A model generated the notes under the pieces. The model was not told the origin of the DNA. It ran no database searches and saw only the letters and a program-made list of their open reading frames with translations. A program made the position numbers and the translations under genes. A DNA stretch of 64,000 bases from an uncultured Granulosicoccaceae bacterium (lineage in GTDB: Bacteria > Pseudomonadota > Gammaproteobacteria > Granulosicoccales > Granulosicoccaceae), in the NCBI GenBank assembly GCA_937930305.1, contig CALGLE010000005.1:1-64000 (forward strand). The letters are read 5' to 3'. Positions 18,817-28,936 of the stretch are shown here, piece after piece. Positions within the stretch are counted from its first letter, which is position 1; each line of letters starts with the position of its first letter.

Positions 18817-20043
18817 CTACGTTCGATATTCAGCGTTTATGGTGACGTAGTCGTGTGATAAATCACTGGTATACACATGGGCGGACTCATCCCCCATACC
18901 CAAATTAACGGATACCGTGATGTCACTGGCTTGCATCACAGCCGCTCCCTGCTCTTCCGAGTAGTCTGGGTGCAATAAACCTTGTTCGAATACCGGTAAG
19001 CCATTCATATTGACCGTAACTTTATAAGGGTCTAAACCCGCCAAACCCACTTTACCGATCGCCATCAGTAAACGCCCTACGTTGGCGTCACTGGCGAACA
19101 TGGCCGTTTTAACCAACGGTGAATTTGCAATGCCATAGCCAATGGCTTTGCAATCTTGAACGGATGCGCCACCTGCAACAGCCACGGTAATGAATTTGGA
19201 CGCACCTTCTGCATCCCGAATGATCGCTTGTGCGAGTAACAGCATGACCTCATTTAACGCGTCTTGAAACGCCTGCCAGTGCGTGCTGGACAAAGCCGGC
19301 GATAAGGGCGCACCGACACCGGTTGCCGATAGCATGCAGGAATCATTCGTGGATGTATCGCTATCGACGGTAATGGAATTAAACGAGCACTCAACAGATT
19401 CGCGCAACGCTTGGTTTAAGTCATCAGCGTTGATCGCTGCATCAGTGAAGACATAGGCCAGCATGGTGGCCATGTTCGGCTCTATCATGCCAGCACCTTT
19501 TGACATGCCGGTGATGGTGACGGTTTGCTCACCCACAGAAACGGTCTTGGACGTCAATTTGGCGACCGTGTCGGTGGTCATAATGCCTTCGGCGGCTTGC
19601 TGCCAAGCCGGCAGTGAATCATTTAAGCCAGCCACTAACGCAGGCAGGCTGTTCAGCATTTTATCGCTCGGTAACTGCTCACCAATAACGCCGGTGGAAT
19701 ACGGTAGAACTTGATTCGAGGAACACCCCAGCTGTTGAGCTAGCGCATCGCAATGACTCGTAGCGTTGTTTATCCCGGCTTGCCCGGTACCCGCGTTGGC
19801 GTTACCTGAGTTTACGAGCATTGCTCGCACGGCACCACTTTGTTCGGCCAAATGCGATTTTGCAACGGTAACCGGCGCTGCGCAAAAAGTGCTTTGAGTG
19901 AACACGCCGGCAGTGGCAGCGCCCTCTGGCAATGTGAACAACACCATGTCGTTGGTGCCGTTGGATTTAATGCCTGCCGCACAGGCGGCTAACTTCACAC
20001 CTGGCACTGGTGACGCGGCCGGTAAGTTTAAATTCACCGGCAT
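18817..20043 (-). CDS. argJ: bifunctional ornithine acetyltransferase/N-acetylglutamate synthase
   Basis: Enzyme of cyclic arginine synthesis: it transfers acetyl from N-acetylornithine to glutamate and may also acetylate glutamate from acetyl-CoA. The product is 408 residues. The autocleavage site is in the segment EPNMATMLAY (cleavage before the Thr, near residue 196), which gives alpha and beta chains. SKGAGMI precedes it as expected. It lies four bases after secA. Confidence 0.95.
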   Translation of the reverse strand: MPVNLNLPAASPVPGVKLAACAAGIKSNGTNDMVLFTLPEGAATAGVFTQSTFCAAPVTVAKSHLAEQSGAVRAMLVNSGNANAGTGQAGINNATSHCDALAQQLGCSSNQVLPYSTGVIGEQLPSDKMLNSLPALVAGLNDSLPAWQQAAEGIMTTDTVAKLTSKTVSVGEQTVTITGMSKGAGMIEPNMATMLAYVFTDAAINADDLNQALRESVECSFNSITVDSDTSTNDSCMLSATGVGAPLSPALSSTHWQAFQDALNEVMLLLAQAIIRDAEGASKFITVAVAGGASVQDCKAIGYGIANSPLVKTAMFASDANVGRLLMAIGKVGLAGLDPYKVTVNMNGLPVFEQGLLHPDYSEEQGAAVMQASDITVSVNLGMGDESAHVYTSDLSHDYVTINAEYRT

Positions 20044-20047
20044 GGAG

Positions 20048-22834
20048 TTAACTCAGCTTACCGTGGCACTGCTTAAATTTCTTGCCCGAACCACAGGGGC
20101 ACGGATCGTTACGACCCACCTTGGCGGTATCTCGTACGAACGGTTGCACAGGTTCTTGAGCCCCCGTTTGCTGACGAGAACCCACAGCTTGTCGAGCTGC
20201 TGCTGCCGCTGCGATGGCTTGTTCAGCTTCGCTACCCGCAGCATTAGCACCGTCTGCATCGTCGGATAAGGCGCTGTCCATAGGCTTGTGTTCGTAGCTG
20301 ACGTCAGTGGCTTGTTCACGACTTGCTTCAGCTTCATCCACTTGTTCAGCATCGCGAATTTGTACCGTGGCCAGTTTGGATGTGACCTCACGTTTGTACT
20401 CATCCAGCATACGATTGAACAGTTCAAACGCTTCGCGCTTGTACTCTTGCTTCGGGTTCTTTTGCGCATACCCTCGTAAACCCACACTCTGGCGCAAGTA
20501 ATCCATACCCGCTAAGTGTTCCTTCCAGTGCTCATCTAAGGATTGCAGCATGACAAATTTTTCAAAGCGCCTAAATTGCTCGTCCCCGGCTCGCTCTACC
20601 TTGTTGTCATAGCTGGACACCAGCGTCTCTACAATGCGATTAGCAATATCTTCTTCAGGCAAATCAGGGTTCTCTTCCAACCAACCCTTAACATCAAAAT
20701 CTTCACCCGTTAAGGTTTGCAACTCAGTTTGTAATCCTTCCACATCCCATTGCTCTTCCAATGTACCCGGTGGTATGTAGCTATCAACAATACCTGGGAT
20801 AACCTCATCACGGATATCGTTCACGTACTCCAACACCGATTCGGTTTCCATCAATTCATCGCGCTGTTCGTAAACCACTTTACGTTGATCGTTCGCCACA
20901 TCATCGTATTCCAACAAGTGCTTTCGAATATCGAAGTTATGCCCTTCCACTTTGCGCTGTGCGTTCTCAATCGCTTTTGTCACCCACGTGTGCTCAATGG
21001 CTTCGCCATCTTGCATGCCCAACTTTTGCATCAAGCCACTCACACGTTCGGAGGCGAATATGCGCATCAAGCTATCTTCAAGCGATAAGTAGAATCGGCT
21101 AGAACCCGCATCGCCTTGACGGCCCGATCGTCCACGCAACTGATTATCAATACGCCGAGATTCATGCCGTTCCGTTCCGATGATGTGCAAACCACCGGCT
21201 GCCAGTACCGCATCGTGACGCTTCTGCCACTCAGCCGTGGCCTGTTCACGGGCAGCGTTGTCGGATTCATCGATAGTGGTGAGATCGGCTTCCAAACTAC
21301 CACCTAACACGATGTCGGTACCGCGGCCCGCCATGTTCGTGGCGATGGTGACCGCTGCAGGCTGACCCGCATTCTCAATAATGTTGGCTTCCCGCTCGTG
21401 TTGTTTTGCATTCAACACTTCGTGTTTAATACTTTTTGCGCTCAATAGGCCCGACAGTAATTCTGAGGTTTCAATCGAGGTGGTTCCCACCAATACCGGT
21501 TGATCGCGCTTCACACATTCTTCGATGTCTTCAATGATGGCTTGGTATTTTTCATTTTGCGTCAGAAAGACCAAATCGGCTCGATCATCTCGCGCCATCT
21601 CTCGGTGTGTTGGAATAACGACCACTTCCAAGTCATAGATGCTTTGAAATTCAAACGCTTCGGTATCCGCCGTGCCCGTCATGCCCGCTAGCTTTTCATA
21701 CAATCGAAAATAGTTTTGAAACGTAATGGACGCCAGAGTTTGGTTTTCACGCTGGATAGTTACACCTTCCTTGGCTTCAATCGCTTGATGCAAACCTTCA
21801 GACCAGCGGCGCCCTGGCATGGTACGACCGGTGAATTCATCCACGATGACGATTTCATCGTTCTGTACGATGTAAGCCACGTCTTTGGTGTACAACGCGT
21901 GGGCTCGCAAAGCAGCGTTTAAGTGATGCATGATGGCGATGTGAGCCGGATCGTATAAGCTCTCGCCTTCGCTTAAGAGTTCATGCTTTTGCAATAGCTC
22001 TTCAATGACGTCGTGGCCACTTTCAGTGAGATGAACTTGTTTACCTTTTTCATCCACCGTGTAATCACCCGGCCCATCTTCTTCCGCTTGCCGAGTTAAG
22101 CCAGGCACGATGGTGTTGATCTGTTGATAAAGAACCGAATTTTGTTCCGCTGGCCCTGAAATAATTAACGGTGTTCTGGCTTCATCGATCAAGATGGAAT
22201 CCACTTCATCGACAATGGCGTAGTGCAACGGCCGTTGCACTTTTTGTTCGATCGAATGCGCCATGTTGTCGCGCAGGTAATCAAACCCAAATTCGTTATT
22301 GGTGCCGTATGTCACGTCCGCGGCGTACGCTTCTCGGCGAGTGTCGGTATCCAGCCCGCCAATAATCACACCAGTGGTTAATCCTAGGAAGCTATACAAC
22401 TGCCCCATCCAAGCCGAATCACGTTGCGCCAGGTAGTCGTTGACGGTAACCACGTGCACACCCTTCCCGCTTAACGCGTTCAAGTACACCGCCGTGGTGG
22501 CCACGAGCGTTTTACCTTCACCGGTGCGCATTTCGGCAATCTTGCCGTCGTTGAGCACCATGCCACCGATCATCTGCACATCAAAGTGGCGCATTTGGAA
22601 AACGCGCTTGCCCGCCTCTCGAACCACCGCGAACGCTTCTGGCAACAGTTGTTGCAGCGTTTCGCCATTGTCCAGTCGGCCACGAAGCTCGTCAGTTTTC
22701 GCCTTGAGCGCGCCATCATCCAGGGCTTCAAATGCCGGCTCAAAGGCATTGATTGCCTCAACTTCCTTACTTAAGCGCTTAACGATTCGATCGTTGCTGC
22801 TGCCAAAGACTTTCTTTACGAGGTTACCTAACAT
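20048..22834 (-). CDS. secA: preprotein translocase ATPase SecA
   Basis: Motor of the Sec pathway that drives unfolded preproteins through SecYEG. The product is 928 residues. Walker A MRTGEGKT is at 102-109 and the DEAD-like [14 protein letters not shown] near 215. The [11 protein letters not shown] motif near 570 belongs to the second nucleotide-binding fold. The Ala/Gln-rich linker leads to a zinc-binding tail, [16 protein letters not shown]. The next gene, argJ, starts four bases later; the M23 peptidase gene lies 71 bases upstream. Confidence 0.98.
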   Translation of the reverse strand: MLGNLVKKVFGSSNDRIVKRLSKEVEAINAFEPAFEALDDGALKAKTDELRGRLDNGETLQQLLPEAFAVVREAGKRVFQMRHFDVQMIGGMVLNDGKIAEMRTGEGKTLVATTAVYLNALSGKGVHVVTVNDYLAQRDSAWMGQLYSFLGLTTGVIIGGLDTDTRREAYAADVTYGTNNEFGFDYLRDNMAHSIEQKVQRPLHYAIVDEVDSILIDEARTPLIISGPAEQNSVLYQQINTIVPGLTRQAEEDGPGDYTVDEKGKQVHLTESGHDVIEELLQKHELLSEGESLYDPAHIAIMHHLNAALRAHALYTKDVAYIVQNDEIVIVDEFTGRTMPGRRWSEGLHQAIEAKEGVTIQRENQTLASITFQNYFRLYEKLAGMTGTADTEAFEFQSIYDLEVVVIPTHREMARDDRADLVFLTQNEKYQAIIEDIEECVKRDQPVLVGTTSIETSELLSGLLSAKSIKHEVLNAKQHEREANIIENAGQPAAVTIATNMAGRGTDIVLGGSLEADLTTIDESDNAAREQATAEWQKRHDAVLAAGGLHIIGTERHESRRIDNQLRGRSGRQGDAGSSRFYLSLEDSLMRIFASERVSGLMQKLGMQDGEAIEHTWVTKAIENAQRKVEGHNFDIRKHLLEYDDVANDQRKVVYEQRDELMETESVLEYVNDIRDEVIPGIVDSYIPPGTLEEQWDVEGLQTELQTLTGEDFDVKGWLEENPDLPEEDIANRIVETLVSSYDNKVERAGDEQFRRFEKFVMLQSLDEHWKEHLAGMDYLRQSVGLRGYAQKNPKQEYKREAFELFNRMLDEYKREVTSKLATVQIRDAEQVDEAEASREQATDVSYEHKPMDSALSDDADGANAAGSEAEQAIAAAAAARQAVGSRQQTGAQEPVQPFVRDTAKVGRNDPCPCGSGKKFKQCHGKLS

Positions 22835-22905
22835 GAACTCTTGGACCTTGACCTGCGGGCGCAGGGTTTCGCGGAATATGGATTATGACACCGAATGGCT
22901 GGGTA

Positions 22906-23808
22906 TCATTGAATGAACAACATAGGGTCAACTGCCTCACCATTCAAATGCACTTCGACATGGACATGTGGCCCCGTCGAGCGGCCAGTGGAGCCTAATT
23001 TAGCGATGATTTGCCCCTGCTCCACCCGCTGGCCCAATGTCACGCTATTTGAATCATTGTGGGCGTACCGAGTGCGCAGACCATCCGCATGCATTAACTC
23101 CACCATGTTGCCGTAGGCATGCACTTTTCCAGCAAAACTCACCACTCCATCAGCCAATGCCAGCACCGGCTCTCCGACATAGCCGCTGTAGTCCACGCCT
23201 TTGTGCAGTTTCATCTCACCCGTGGACGGGCGTTCTCGCCAGCCAAAACGGGAGGATAATTGGCCGTGCATGACCACCGGCCCGGCCAACTTGAAAGCTC
23301 TTTCCTGGGACCGAAGCTCGTACCAATCCGCCATGGCTGATGAGGATTCTTTGATGCGCTGCAGCTCTTCGTTGAGTGCACCGAGGCTATCAACGGCTTC
23401 GTCCGTTTGAGTCGGCGGGGTAAACGCATCATCCAACTCAAAATCTGTCAAATCCAAACCGGCATCTTCGGCTAAGCGGCGATACAACATGCGCAGCGTC
23501 AGAATTTCAGCGTGAAGCTTGCCCACCGTCTGAGTGAATTGGGAGGTCTGTAAATGGGTGGTGCTTCTCGGGCGATCGGTTCGCGCACTGGCATTGACTA
23601 TGGCGATGGGTGCCTGCACCGGTGCCAGCAGGGGCGTGTCCAAGATTTGTGCTGCCGCCAACTGCGGCTCAAGCATTTGTGCAGAAGGCGCGGATTGTCC
23701 CGCCCAATAGCCGGTCAAGGCACTGACGCCCGCAATAGCGAGCACGATGAGCGCAAGGGGTGCACGCGATCTATGCTGTAATAGGACGGTGGCGATAAAA
23801 GATTTCAC
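22906..23808 (-). CDS. membrane-anchored M23 family metallopeptidase
   Basis: Predicted periplasmic peptidoglycan endopeptidase or amidase activator of the LytM/M23 group. The 300-residue form has a single membrane segment (about 16-37), a linker with a coiled-coil-like region (about 90-160) and a C-terminal LytM domain. The zinc ligands are all present: His and Asp in LHKGVDYSG, and the HxH of GPHVHVEV. The open frame continues far upstream, but that part is antisense to dciA. The GTG at 23808 is preferred because AGGAG lies 11 bases before it and it places the basic and hydrophobic N-terminus correctly. The neighbouring secA and dcw genes suggest a role in envelope growth. Confidence 0.85.
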   Translation of the reverse strand: MKSFIATVLLQHRSRAPLALIVLAIAGVSALTGYWAGQSAPSAQMLEPQLAAAQILDTPLLAPVQAPIAIVNASARTDRPRSTTHLQTSQFTQTVGKLHAEILTLRMLYRRLAEDAGLDLTDFELDDAFTPPTQTDEAVDSLGALNEELQRIKESSSAMADWYELRSQERAFKLAGPVVMHGQLSSRFGWRERPSTGEMKLHKGVDYSGYVGEPVLALADGVVSFAGKVHAYGNMVELMHADGLRTRYAHNDSNSVTLGQRVEQGQIIAKLGSTGRSTGPHVHVEVHLNGEAVDPMLFIQ

Positions 23809-24244
23809 AACGCTTTTGGCTCCTGAGGCTAGGCAAACCATTCGGCTCAACCGATCGCTGCAGCAGGCCATTTCACAGATTGTGCCAGCTGCAGCCGTTG
23901 ATGCGGTAGCCCTGTGCCGCATCGAAGACGAGCAATTACACATCACATTGACCAGCGCCAGCTGGCTTTCTCGGCTTCGCTTCAGTGAGCGAGCCATCAT
24001 CACCGCACTTGCGGACATGAACTTAACCGCAAACCGCGTTCGCTGGCATGTTCTTCCCGGACGTATCGAACCGCAACGACGTATATCCATTCGTCGCGAA
24101 GCGCTGATCATCCCACCAGAGGCACCGGCAAAGGTGTCTTTGGCCGCCGATCAATTCAAAGACTCAGACCTTCGAACCGCACTGCAACGTGTGGCTAAGA
24201 CGATGCAAACCCTACTAGACGAAAAAAAGCAGCCGCGATCCTAG
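23789..24244 (+). CDS. dciA: DciA-type (DUF721) replicative helicase loader
   Basis: DUF721/DciA proteins help load DnaB in bacteria lacking DnaC. The product is about 151 residues. The family pattern is seen: an N-terminal helix with leucines, then a KH-like core LHITLTSASWLSRLRFSERAI (in parts), with the conserved Trp and the Arg-rich helix. The position between secA and lpxC matches Pseudomonas. The start is uncertain: GTG 23789 overlaps the divergent M23 gene by 20 bases, whereas TTG 23816 would avoid it but lacks a ribosome site. Confidence 0.8.
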   Translation: MAIKDFTTLLAPEARQTIRLNRSLQQAISQIVPAAAVDAVALCRIEDEQLHITLTSASWLSRLRFSERAIITALADMNLTANRVRWHVLPGRIEPQRRISIRREALIIPPEAPAKVSLAADQFKDSDLRTALQRVAKTMQTLLDEKKQPRS

Positions 24245-24263
24245 TTCGTGGCTGCTTCTTGTC
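24222..24263. terminator. bidirectional terminator between dciA and lpxC
   Basis: AAGCAGCC (24227-24234) pairs with GGCTGCTT (24250-24257). On the minus strand it is followed by a run of seven T, a strong terminator for lpxC. On the plus strand it has a weaker T-rich tail. The dciA stop codon lies inside the loop. Confidence 0.85.
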
Positions 24264-24300
24264 TTTAGTTCAACCTGAATTAAGCGTGCGCGATAAATAA

Positions 24301-25215
24301 TTAACCGACGGCTTCTTGCGCCTGAGTGTACGAAATGGGAGCAGCTTCCACATCTTCATACACCACCTCTTCCCACGCAGAAGTCTGTTGCAATAACTCT
24401 CGCAACAAGGCGTTGTTCAAAGCATGACCGGATTTGTATCCTGAAAACGCACCAATCAGGCTATGGCCCAGTAAATAGAGATCCCCAATGGCATCCAACA
24501 TCTTGTGGCGCACAAATTCGTTCTTGTAACGCAGGCCATCGGTGTTCAGTACGCGATAGTCATCAATAACGATGGCGTTGTCTAAGCTGCCACCGCGAGC
24601 CAAATCGCGCTTACGTAATTCTTCAATGTCACGCATGAAGCCAAAGGTTCTGGCGCGACTAATTTCTCGAACAAAGGAAGCGGATGAAAAATCCATTTCC
24701 GCAGACTTACTTTGGTCAGCAAACACCGGGTGATCAAAATCGATGGTAAAAGCCACTTTGAAACCGTTGAAAGGTTCAAACCTTGCCCACTTGTCGCCGT
24801 CACGCACTTCAACTGGCTTTTTGATGCGAATAAATTTCTTCGCAGCACCCTGCTCTAGAATGCCCGCAGACTGGATAAGGAAGACGAAGGGTGCAGCACT
24901 GCCGTCCATGATAGGCACTTCATCGGCGCTGACATCGACAAAGCAGTTATCGATGCCCAATCCGGCAAAAGCCGCCATGAGATGCTCGACAGTGGACACA
25001 CGAACCCCGTCTTTGGCCAGGGACGTCGCCAGGCTGGTGTCGTGCACATTCAGTGGATGACCCGGAATGACCACAGGCGGATGGCTATCCACACGACGAA
25101 ACACAACACCTGTATCAATAGGCGCTGGGCTCAAGGTGAGGTACACCTTTTTTCCCGTGTGCAGACCGATACCAGTGGCTCGGATAGAGTTCTTTAGGGT
25201 TCTTTGACGTATCAC
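24301..25215 (-). CDS. lpxC: UDP-3-O-acyl-N-acetylglucosamine deacetylase LpxC
   Basis: Zinc amidase that performs the committed step of lipid A synthesis. The product is 304 residues, the same size as E. coli LpxC. The start is taken at GTG 25215 because it gives the family N-terminus ([20 protein letters not shown]) and has AGGA about 10 bases upstream; the longer frame does not. The zinc motifs are present: His of VEHLMAA near 78, and [10 protein letters not shown] with His and Asp near 237-241, followed by LLGHSLIG. It is the last dcw-linked gene, 279 bases after ftsZ. Confidence 0.96.
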   Translation of the reverse strand: MIRQRTLKNSIRATGIGLHTGKKVYLTLSPAPIDTGVVFRRVDSHPPVVIPGHPLNVHDTSLATSLAKDGVRVSTVEHLMAAFAGLGIDNCFVDVSADEVPIMDGSAAPFVFLIQSAGILEQGAAKKFIRIKKPVEVRDGDKWARFEPFNGFKVAFTIDFDHPVFADQSKSAEMDFSSASFVREISRARTFGFMRDIEELRKRDLARGGSLDNAIVIDDYRVLNTDGLRYKNEFVRHKMLDAIGDLYLLGHSLIGAFSGYKSGHALNNALLRELLQQTSAWEEVVYEDVEAAPISYTQAQEAVG

Positions 25216-25255
25216 AGATTTTTGTCCTACTTCCTTAACCACCGACCAGCAGTCA

Positions 25256-25303
25256 TATATATAGCAGCAGATTGATAGTTTCACAGTGTTCCAGCGCACT
25301 GTG
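25256..25303 (-). promoter_or_regulatory. possible lpxC promoter with inverted repeat
   Basis: On the minus strand GTGAAA (25279-25284) and TATATA (25256-25261) are 17 bases apart, matching the sigma70 boxes at 4/6 and 5/6. A perfect inverted repeat CACAGTG-8-CACTGTG at 25282-25303 overlaps the -35 side and could be an operator. It lies about 40 bases upstream of the lpxC GTG. Confidence 0.35.
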
Positions 25304-25494
25304 TGTAACGAACTGTTTATGCACCTTTCACAAACTGGAAAGGCGCCCCCTTCAAACGAAAGAGACGCCCATCCAGATCTACGATGAAATGTTACCGAAA
25401 GCCAGCGAGAACAAGCTCGATTCTGGCGCCCTAGTAATGGCTAGTATCAGCCAAAACTAAGCTCAGCAATCACTTTTTCGCCCATCCTGGGCTT

Positions 25495-26799
25495 TTAGTC
25501 AGCCTGACGACGAAGGAACGCTGGAATATCCAGTAAGTCCATATCGCCATTATTACCACCTGTACTGGGGTTGCCGCCAGCCGGTGCCGCACCGGGGTTA
25601 GCCCCGCCAGCTGGGGCTCTTGGACGTGCCGTGGGTGCTTCATATTGGGTGTAAGGAGAGCCGCCGATTGGCTGCCCAGCAGGGGCCGTATTGGGTCGAC
25701 CTGATGCCAAAGGAGATGGTGCGCGATTAACACCTGGTGCAGCGGCACCCGCCCGAGCGGCCGTTTGTGCCTGATTGCCACCAACGATATGCATACCGTT
25801 CGTTCCCGTGGCTTTGCCACGATTGATGCCGACACCGACTTGCTGCTGTCCCAATCCGGTAGCAACGACAGTCACTCGCAATTCTCCGTCCAACGATTCA
25901 TCAATGGCGGTACCCACGACAACCGTGGCATCGTCAGCCGCGAACTGCCGCACAACGTTACCCACTTCTTCGAACTCACCGATCGCCATATCCAAGCCGC
26001 AAGTGATGTTCACCAAAATACCGCGAGCACCGGCTAAATCGATGTCTTCAAGCAGTGGACTAGAAATGGCCATCTCAGCCGCCTCCGTTGCACGCTCGTC
26101 GCCTCGACCGATACCTGAACCCATCATCGCCAAGCCCATTTCTGACATGACTGTGCGCACATCCGCGAAGTCAACGTTGATCAAACCTGGGTTAGTGATC
26201 AGTTCAGCAATACCTTGTACCGCACCACGCAATACATCGTTCGCAGCGCTGAACGCATCGATAAGCGAGATGTTCTTGCCCAATACAGACAATAACTTCT
26301 CGTTAGGAATAGTAATGAGTGAATCCACGTGGGCACGCAGCTCATCAATACCTTGCTGCGCAACGTGCATGCGCTTCTGACCTTCAAATGGAAATGGACG
26401 CGTGACAACCGCTACCGTTAAAACACCCATTTCACGGGCGATCTGGGCAACAACAGGAATGGCTCCTGTGCCCGTTCCACCACCCATACCTGCAGTGATG
26501 AACAGCATGTCAGTTCCCTGAATGATGTCTTGAATTCGATCACGATCTTCCATCGCAGCTTGTCGGCCCACTTCAGGGTTAGCGCCCGCACCTAAGCCTT
26601 TAGTGATGCTTTGGCCGATGTGCAAGACCGTCGGCGCTGCCATACCTTTAAGCGCTTGTGCGTCGGTATTCGCGCAAACGAAATCAACGCCTTCTATACC
26701 TTGCGCAACCATGTGCTGAACAGCGTTACTACCGCCGCCGCCAACACCGATTAATTTAATAACCGGTGCATCATTTATTGTGTCTACCAGATCAAACAT
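25495..26799 (-). CDS. ftsZ: cell division GTPase FtsZ
   Basis: Tubulin homologue that forms the Z-ring. The product is 434 residues. The GTPase domain runs to about 320, with tubulin signature GGGTGTG at 106-112. A Gly/Ala/Pro-rich flexible linker (about 340-420) is long and repetitive in composition. The C-terminal peptide [13 protein letters not shown] is the binding site for FtsA and ZipA. It follows ftsA by 92 bases. Confidence 0.98.
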   Translation of the reverse strand: MFDLVDTINDAPVIKLIGVGGGGSNAVQHMVAQGIEGVDFVCANTDAQALKGMAAPTVLHIGQSITKGLGAGANPEVGRQAAMEDRDRIQDIIQGTDMLFITAGMGGGTGTGAIPVVAQIAREMGVLTVAVVTRPFPFEGQKRMHVAQQGIDELRAHVDSLITIPNEKLLSVLGKNISLIDAFSAANDVLRGAVQGIAELITNPGLINVDFADVRTVMSEMGLAMMGSGIGRGDERATEAAEMAISSPLLEDIDLAGARGILVNITCGLDMAIGEFEEVGNVVRQFAADDATVVVGTAIDESLDGELRVTVVATGLGQQQVGVGINRGKATGTNGMHIVGGNQAQTAARAGAAAPGVNRAPSPLASGRPNTAPAGQPIGGSPYTQYEAPTARPRAPAGGANPGAAPAGGNPSTGGNNGDMDLLDIPAFLRRQAD

Positions 26800-26891
26800 A
26801 TGTCATTCCCCATGAGAAAAAAAATCTCAATTCAAATTTGCCCAACAAAGCTTAATGTGTTGTGGGGCATCCCCAGAAAAGTAAGTACCAC

Positions 26892-28127
26892 TCAAAAAGT
26901 GCGTTGAAACCACTCGCTCATTCGCTGCCATATGCCCTTTTCAGTGCGTAACTCGACAGGTTCTGAGCGCGGGTTTTTCCGCCGCTGTTGGCCGAACAGC
27001 AACAGGCCAACACCAGTTGCGTGGATCGGATTGCGTACAACTTCCGCAAGCCCTGTTACATGCTGCGGATGACCCAAACGAACGGGCATATGAAAAATTT
27101 CTTCTGCCAGCTCTATGACTCCTTCCATCTTGGATGTGCCACCTGTCAATACCAACCCAGCGGCGCAAGCATCCTCGAATCCGCTACGCACGAGTTCATC
27201 ATGAACAAGCGTAAGCAGTTCCTCATAGCGAGGCTGGACCACTTCTGCGAGTGTTTGTCTAGCCAGCCGACGTGCTGAGCGATCTCCTACGCCCGGCACC
27301 TCAATCATTTCTTCTGCACTGGCGAACTGCGTCAATGCACAAGCATGTCGAACCTTAATTTCTTCAGCAAACTGTGTGGGCGTACGAAACGCCACAGCGA
27401 TGTCATTAGTGACCTGGTCACCTGCCACCGGAATAACCGCGGTGTGCCGAATCGCTCCATCAGTAAACACCGCAATGTCCGTCGTGCCACCACCCATGTC
27501 CACCAACACAACGCCTAAATCTTTTTCATCAGAGGTGAGCACCGATTGACTCGATGCCAGCTGTTCCAAGATGACGTCTTCAACTTCTAAACCGCAGCGC
27601 CGAATACATTTGGCAATGTTCTGGGCCGCACTAATAGAGCCCGTCACCAAATGCACTTTGGCTTCTAAGCGCACACCCGACATGCCAATGGGTTGCCGAA
27701 TGCCATCCTGATCATCAATGATGAATTCCTGCGGCAACACATGAAGAATTCGTTGATCTGCAGGTATCGCCACAGCCTTGGCCGCATCCACGACTCGCTC
27801 AACATCTTCCTGCTCCACTTCCGAACTGCCAATGGCGACAATGCCGTGCGAATTCAAACTGCGGATATGGCTGCCAGCGATACCGGCAAATACCGATTTA
27901 ATCTCCACATCACACATGCGCTCGGCTTCATCGACCGACTTTTGAATGGCATCAACGGTCAAATCGATGTTGATCACCACACCTTTCTTTAGTCCTTTGG
28001 AAGGATGCGTACCCATAGCCAGCAGCTCGATGCTGCCGTCTTCGGCTACCTCTCCCACAATCGTCACAATCTTCGACGTTCCGATGTCGAGACCCACGAT
28101 CATTTCTCTGTCTGTGTTAACGGCCAT
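26892..28127 (-). CDS. ftsA: cell division protein FtsA
   Basis: Actin-like ATPase that tethers FtsZ to the membrane and recruits later division proteins. The product is 411 residues, with the phosphate-1 motif GLDIGTSK near residues 13-20, the phosphate-2 motif VDMGGGTTDIAVF near 209, and a C-terminal amphipathic helix (WQRMSEWFQRTF) for membrane binding. It begins eight bases after the ftsQ stop. Confidence 0.97.
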   Translation of the reverse strand: MAVNTDREMIVGLDIGTSKIVTIVGEVAEDGSIELLAMGTHPSKGLKKGVVINIDLTVDAIQKSVDEAERMCDVEIKSVFAGIAGSHIRSLNSHGIVAIGSSEVEQEDVERVVDAAKAVAIPADQRILHVLPQEFIIDDQDGIRQPIGMSGVRLEAKVHLVTGSISAAQNIAKCIRRCGLEVEDVILEQLASSQSVLTSDEKDLGVVLVDMGGGTTDIAVFTDGAIRHTAVIPVAGDQVTNDIAVAFRTPTQFAEEIKVRHACALTQFASAEEMIEVPGVGDRSARRLARQTLAEVVQPRYEELLTLVHDELVRSGFEDACAAGLVLTGGTSKMEGVIELAEEIFHMPVRLGHPQHVTGLAEVVRNPIHATGVGLLLFGQQRRKNPRSEPVELRTEKGIWQRMSEWFQRTF

Positions 28128-28135
28128 GAATTAAG

Positions 28136-28936
28136 TTAAATCACACCTGGTGATGGTTTACGCCCCGTGAACGCAAAACCGTTTTTGTATCTCATATCAA
28201 AACGCAGTGTTTGATTAGATTGATCATCGGTAACCAATCGATCGTGTACCGCAATAAAACTGTGTAAGCGCTCACGCCGATTTTCATACCCCAATTTAAC
28301 TATCACAGAATTGGACAGCTCCAGCGTTTGAGAATGCCGATCGTCTTCGTTTAAAGACACGATGGATAATCCAATTTCAGATAATTTAATTTGATAGTGT
28401 CGGTAGTCATCGAGCACCGCATCGTGCCGCCCCGTGGCACCTGATAAACGCGGTAGCTGCGCAAAGTGTTCTTGCCATTGCATATGCTGCGCGCTGTCTG
28501 GATGTAATTGCGGTGGCAAAAACATTTGATGTCGTTTACTCACCAAACCATCGTTGTTCCAGCGGGCAGCCGGTTCATGTTCTTCAATGGCAATGGTTAA
28601 ACGTGCCGGCCACTCACGGCGCACATGAGCCGCCGCTACCCAGGGCAGTGCTTCAACATCGTCGCGAACTTTGTCAATATCGAGTGCTAACAACCCCTTA
28701 CGTACATCATTCTCAACGGCGGCACTTAACGATGCTCGGTCGGTGTAATCCAGTGTGCCCAATACATCCACGTTGCTGACTGGAAACAGGCGCGGATCTT
28801 TCAATACTTCCGCAGCCATAGCAATCAGCGTGAGCACCATGATGAAACCTAATATGCCAATCAAAAAGCGCGTCATTGGCGTCATGCGGCTCATGCGAGT
28901 CGGCAAGATGGGCATTCTGTCAGCAGCCGCACTCAT
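28136..28936 (-). CDS. ftsQ: cell division protein FtsQ
   Basis: Bitopic division protein that links early and late divisome proteins and binds FtsB/FtsL. The product is 266 residues, with a cytoplasmic tail, a membrane helix at about 23-43, a POTRA domain starting with SNVDVLGTLDY, and the FtsQ beta domain. It overlaps ddlB by four bases. Confidence 0.93.
   Translation of the reverse strand: MSAAADRMPILPTRMSRMTPMTRFLIGILGFIMVLTLIAMAAEVLKDPRLFPVSNVDVLGTLDYTDRASLSAAVENDVRKGLLALDIDKVRDDVEALPWVAAAHVRREWPARLTIAIEEHEPAARWNNDGLVSKRHQMFLPPQLHPDSAQHMQWQEHFAQLPRLSGATGRHDAVLDDYRHYQIKLSEIGLSIVSLNEDDRHSQTLELSNSVIVKLGYENRRERLHSFIAVHDRLVTDDQSNQTLRFDMRYKNGFAFTGRKPSPGVI

Noticed and set aside
23809..24111. 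N-terminal extension of the M23 peptidase frame (about 100 codons)
   Set aside because: It is antisense to dciA, has a Cys/Arg/Met-rich unnatural composition, and lacks the ribosome site seen at the GTG start 23808.
25775..26380. 201-codon frame antisense to ftsZ
   Set aside because: Ser/Thr/Pro/Ala-rich shadow of a G+C-biased gene in the opposite phase; ftsZ is certain.
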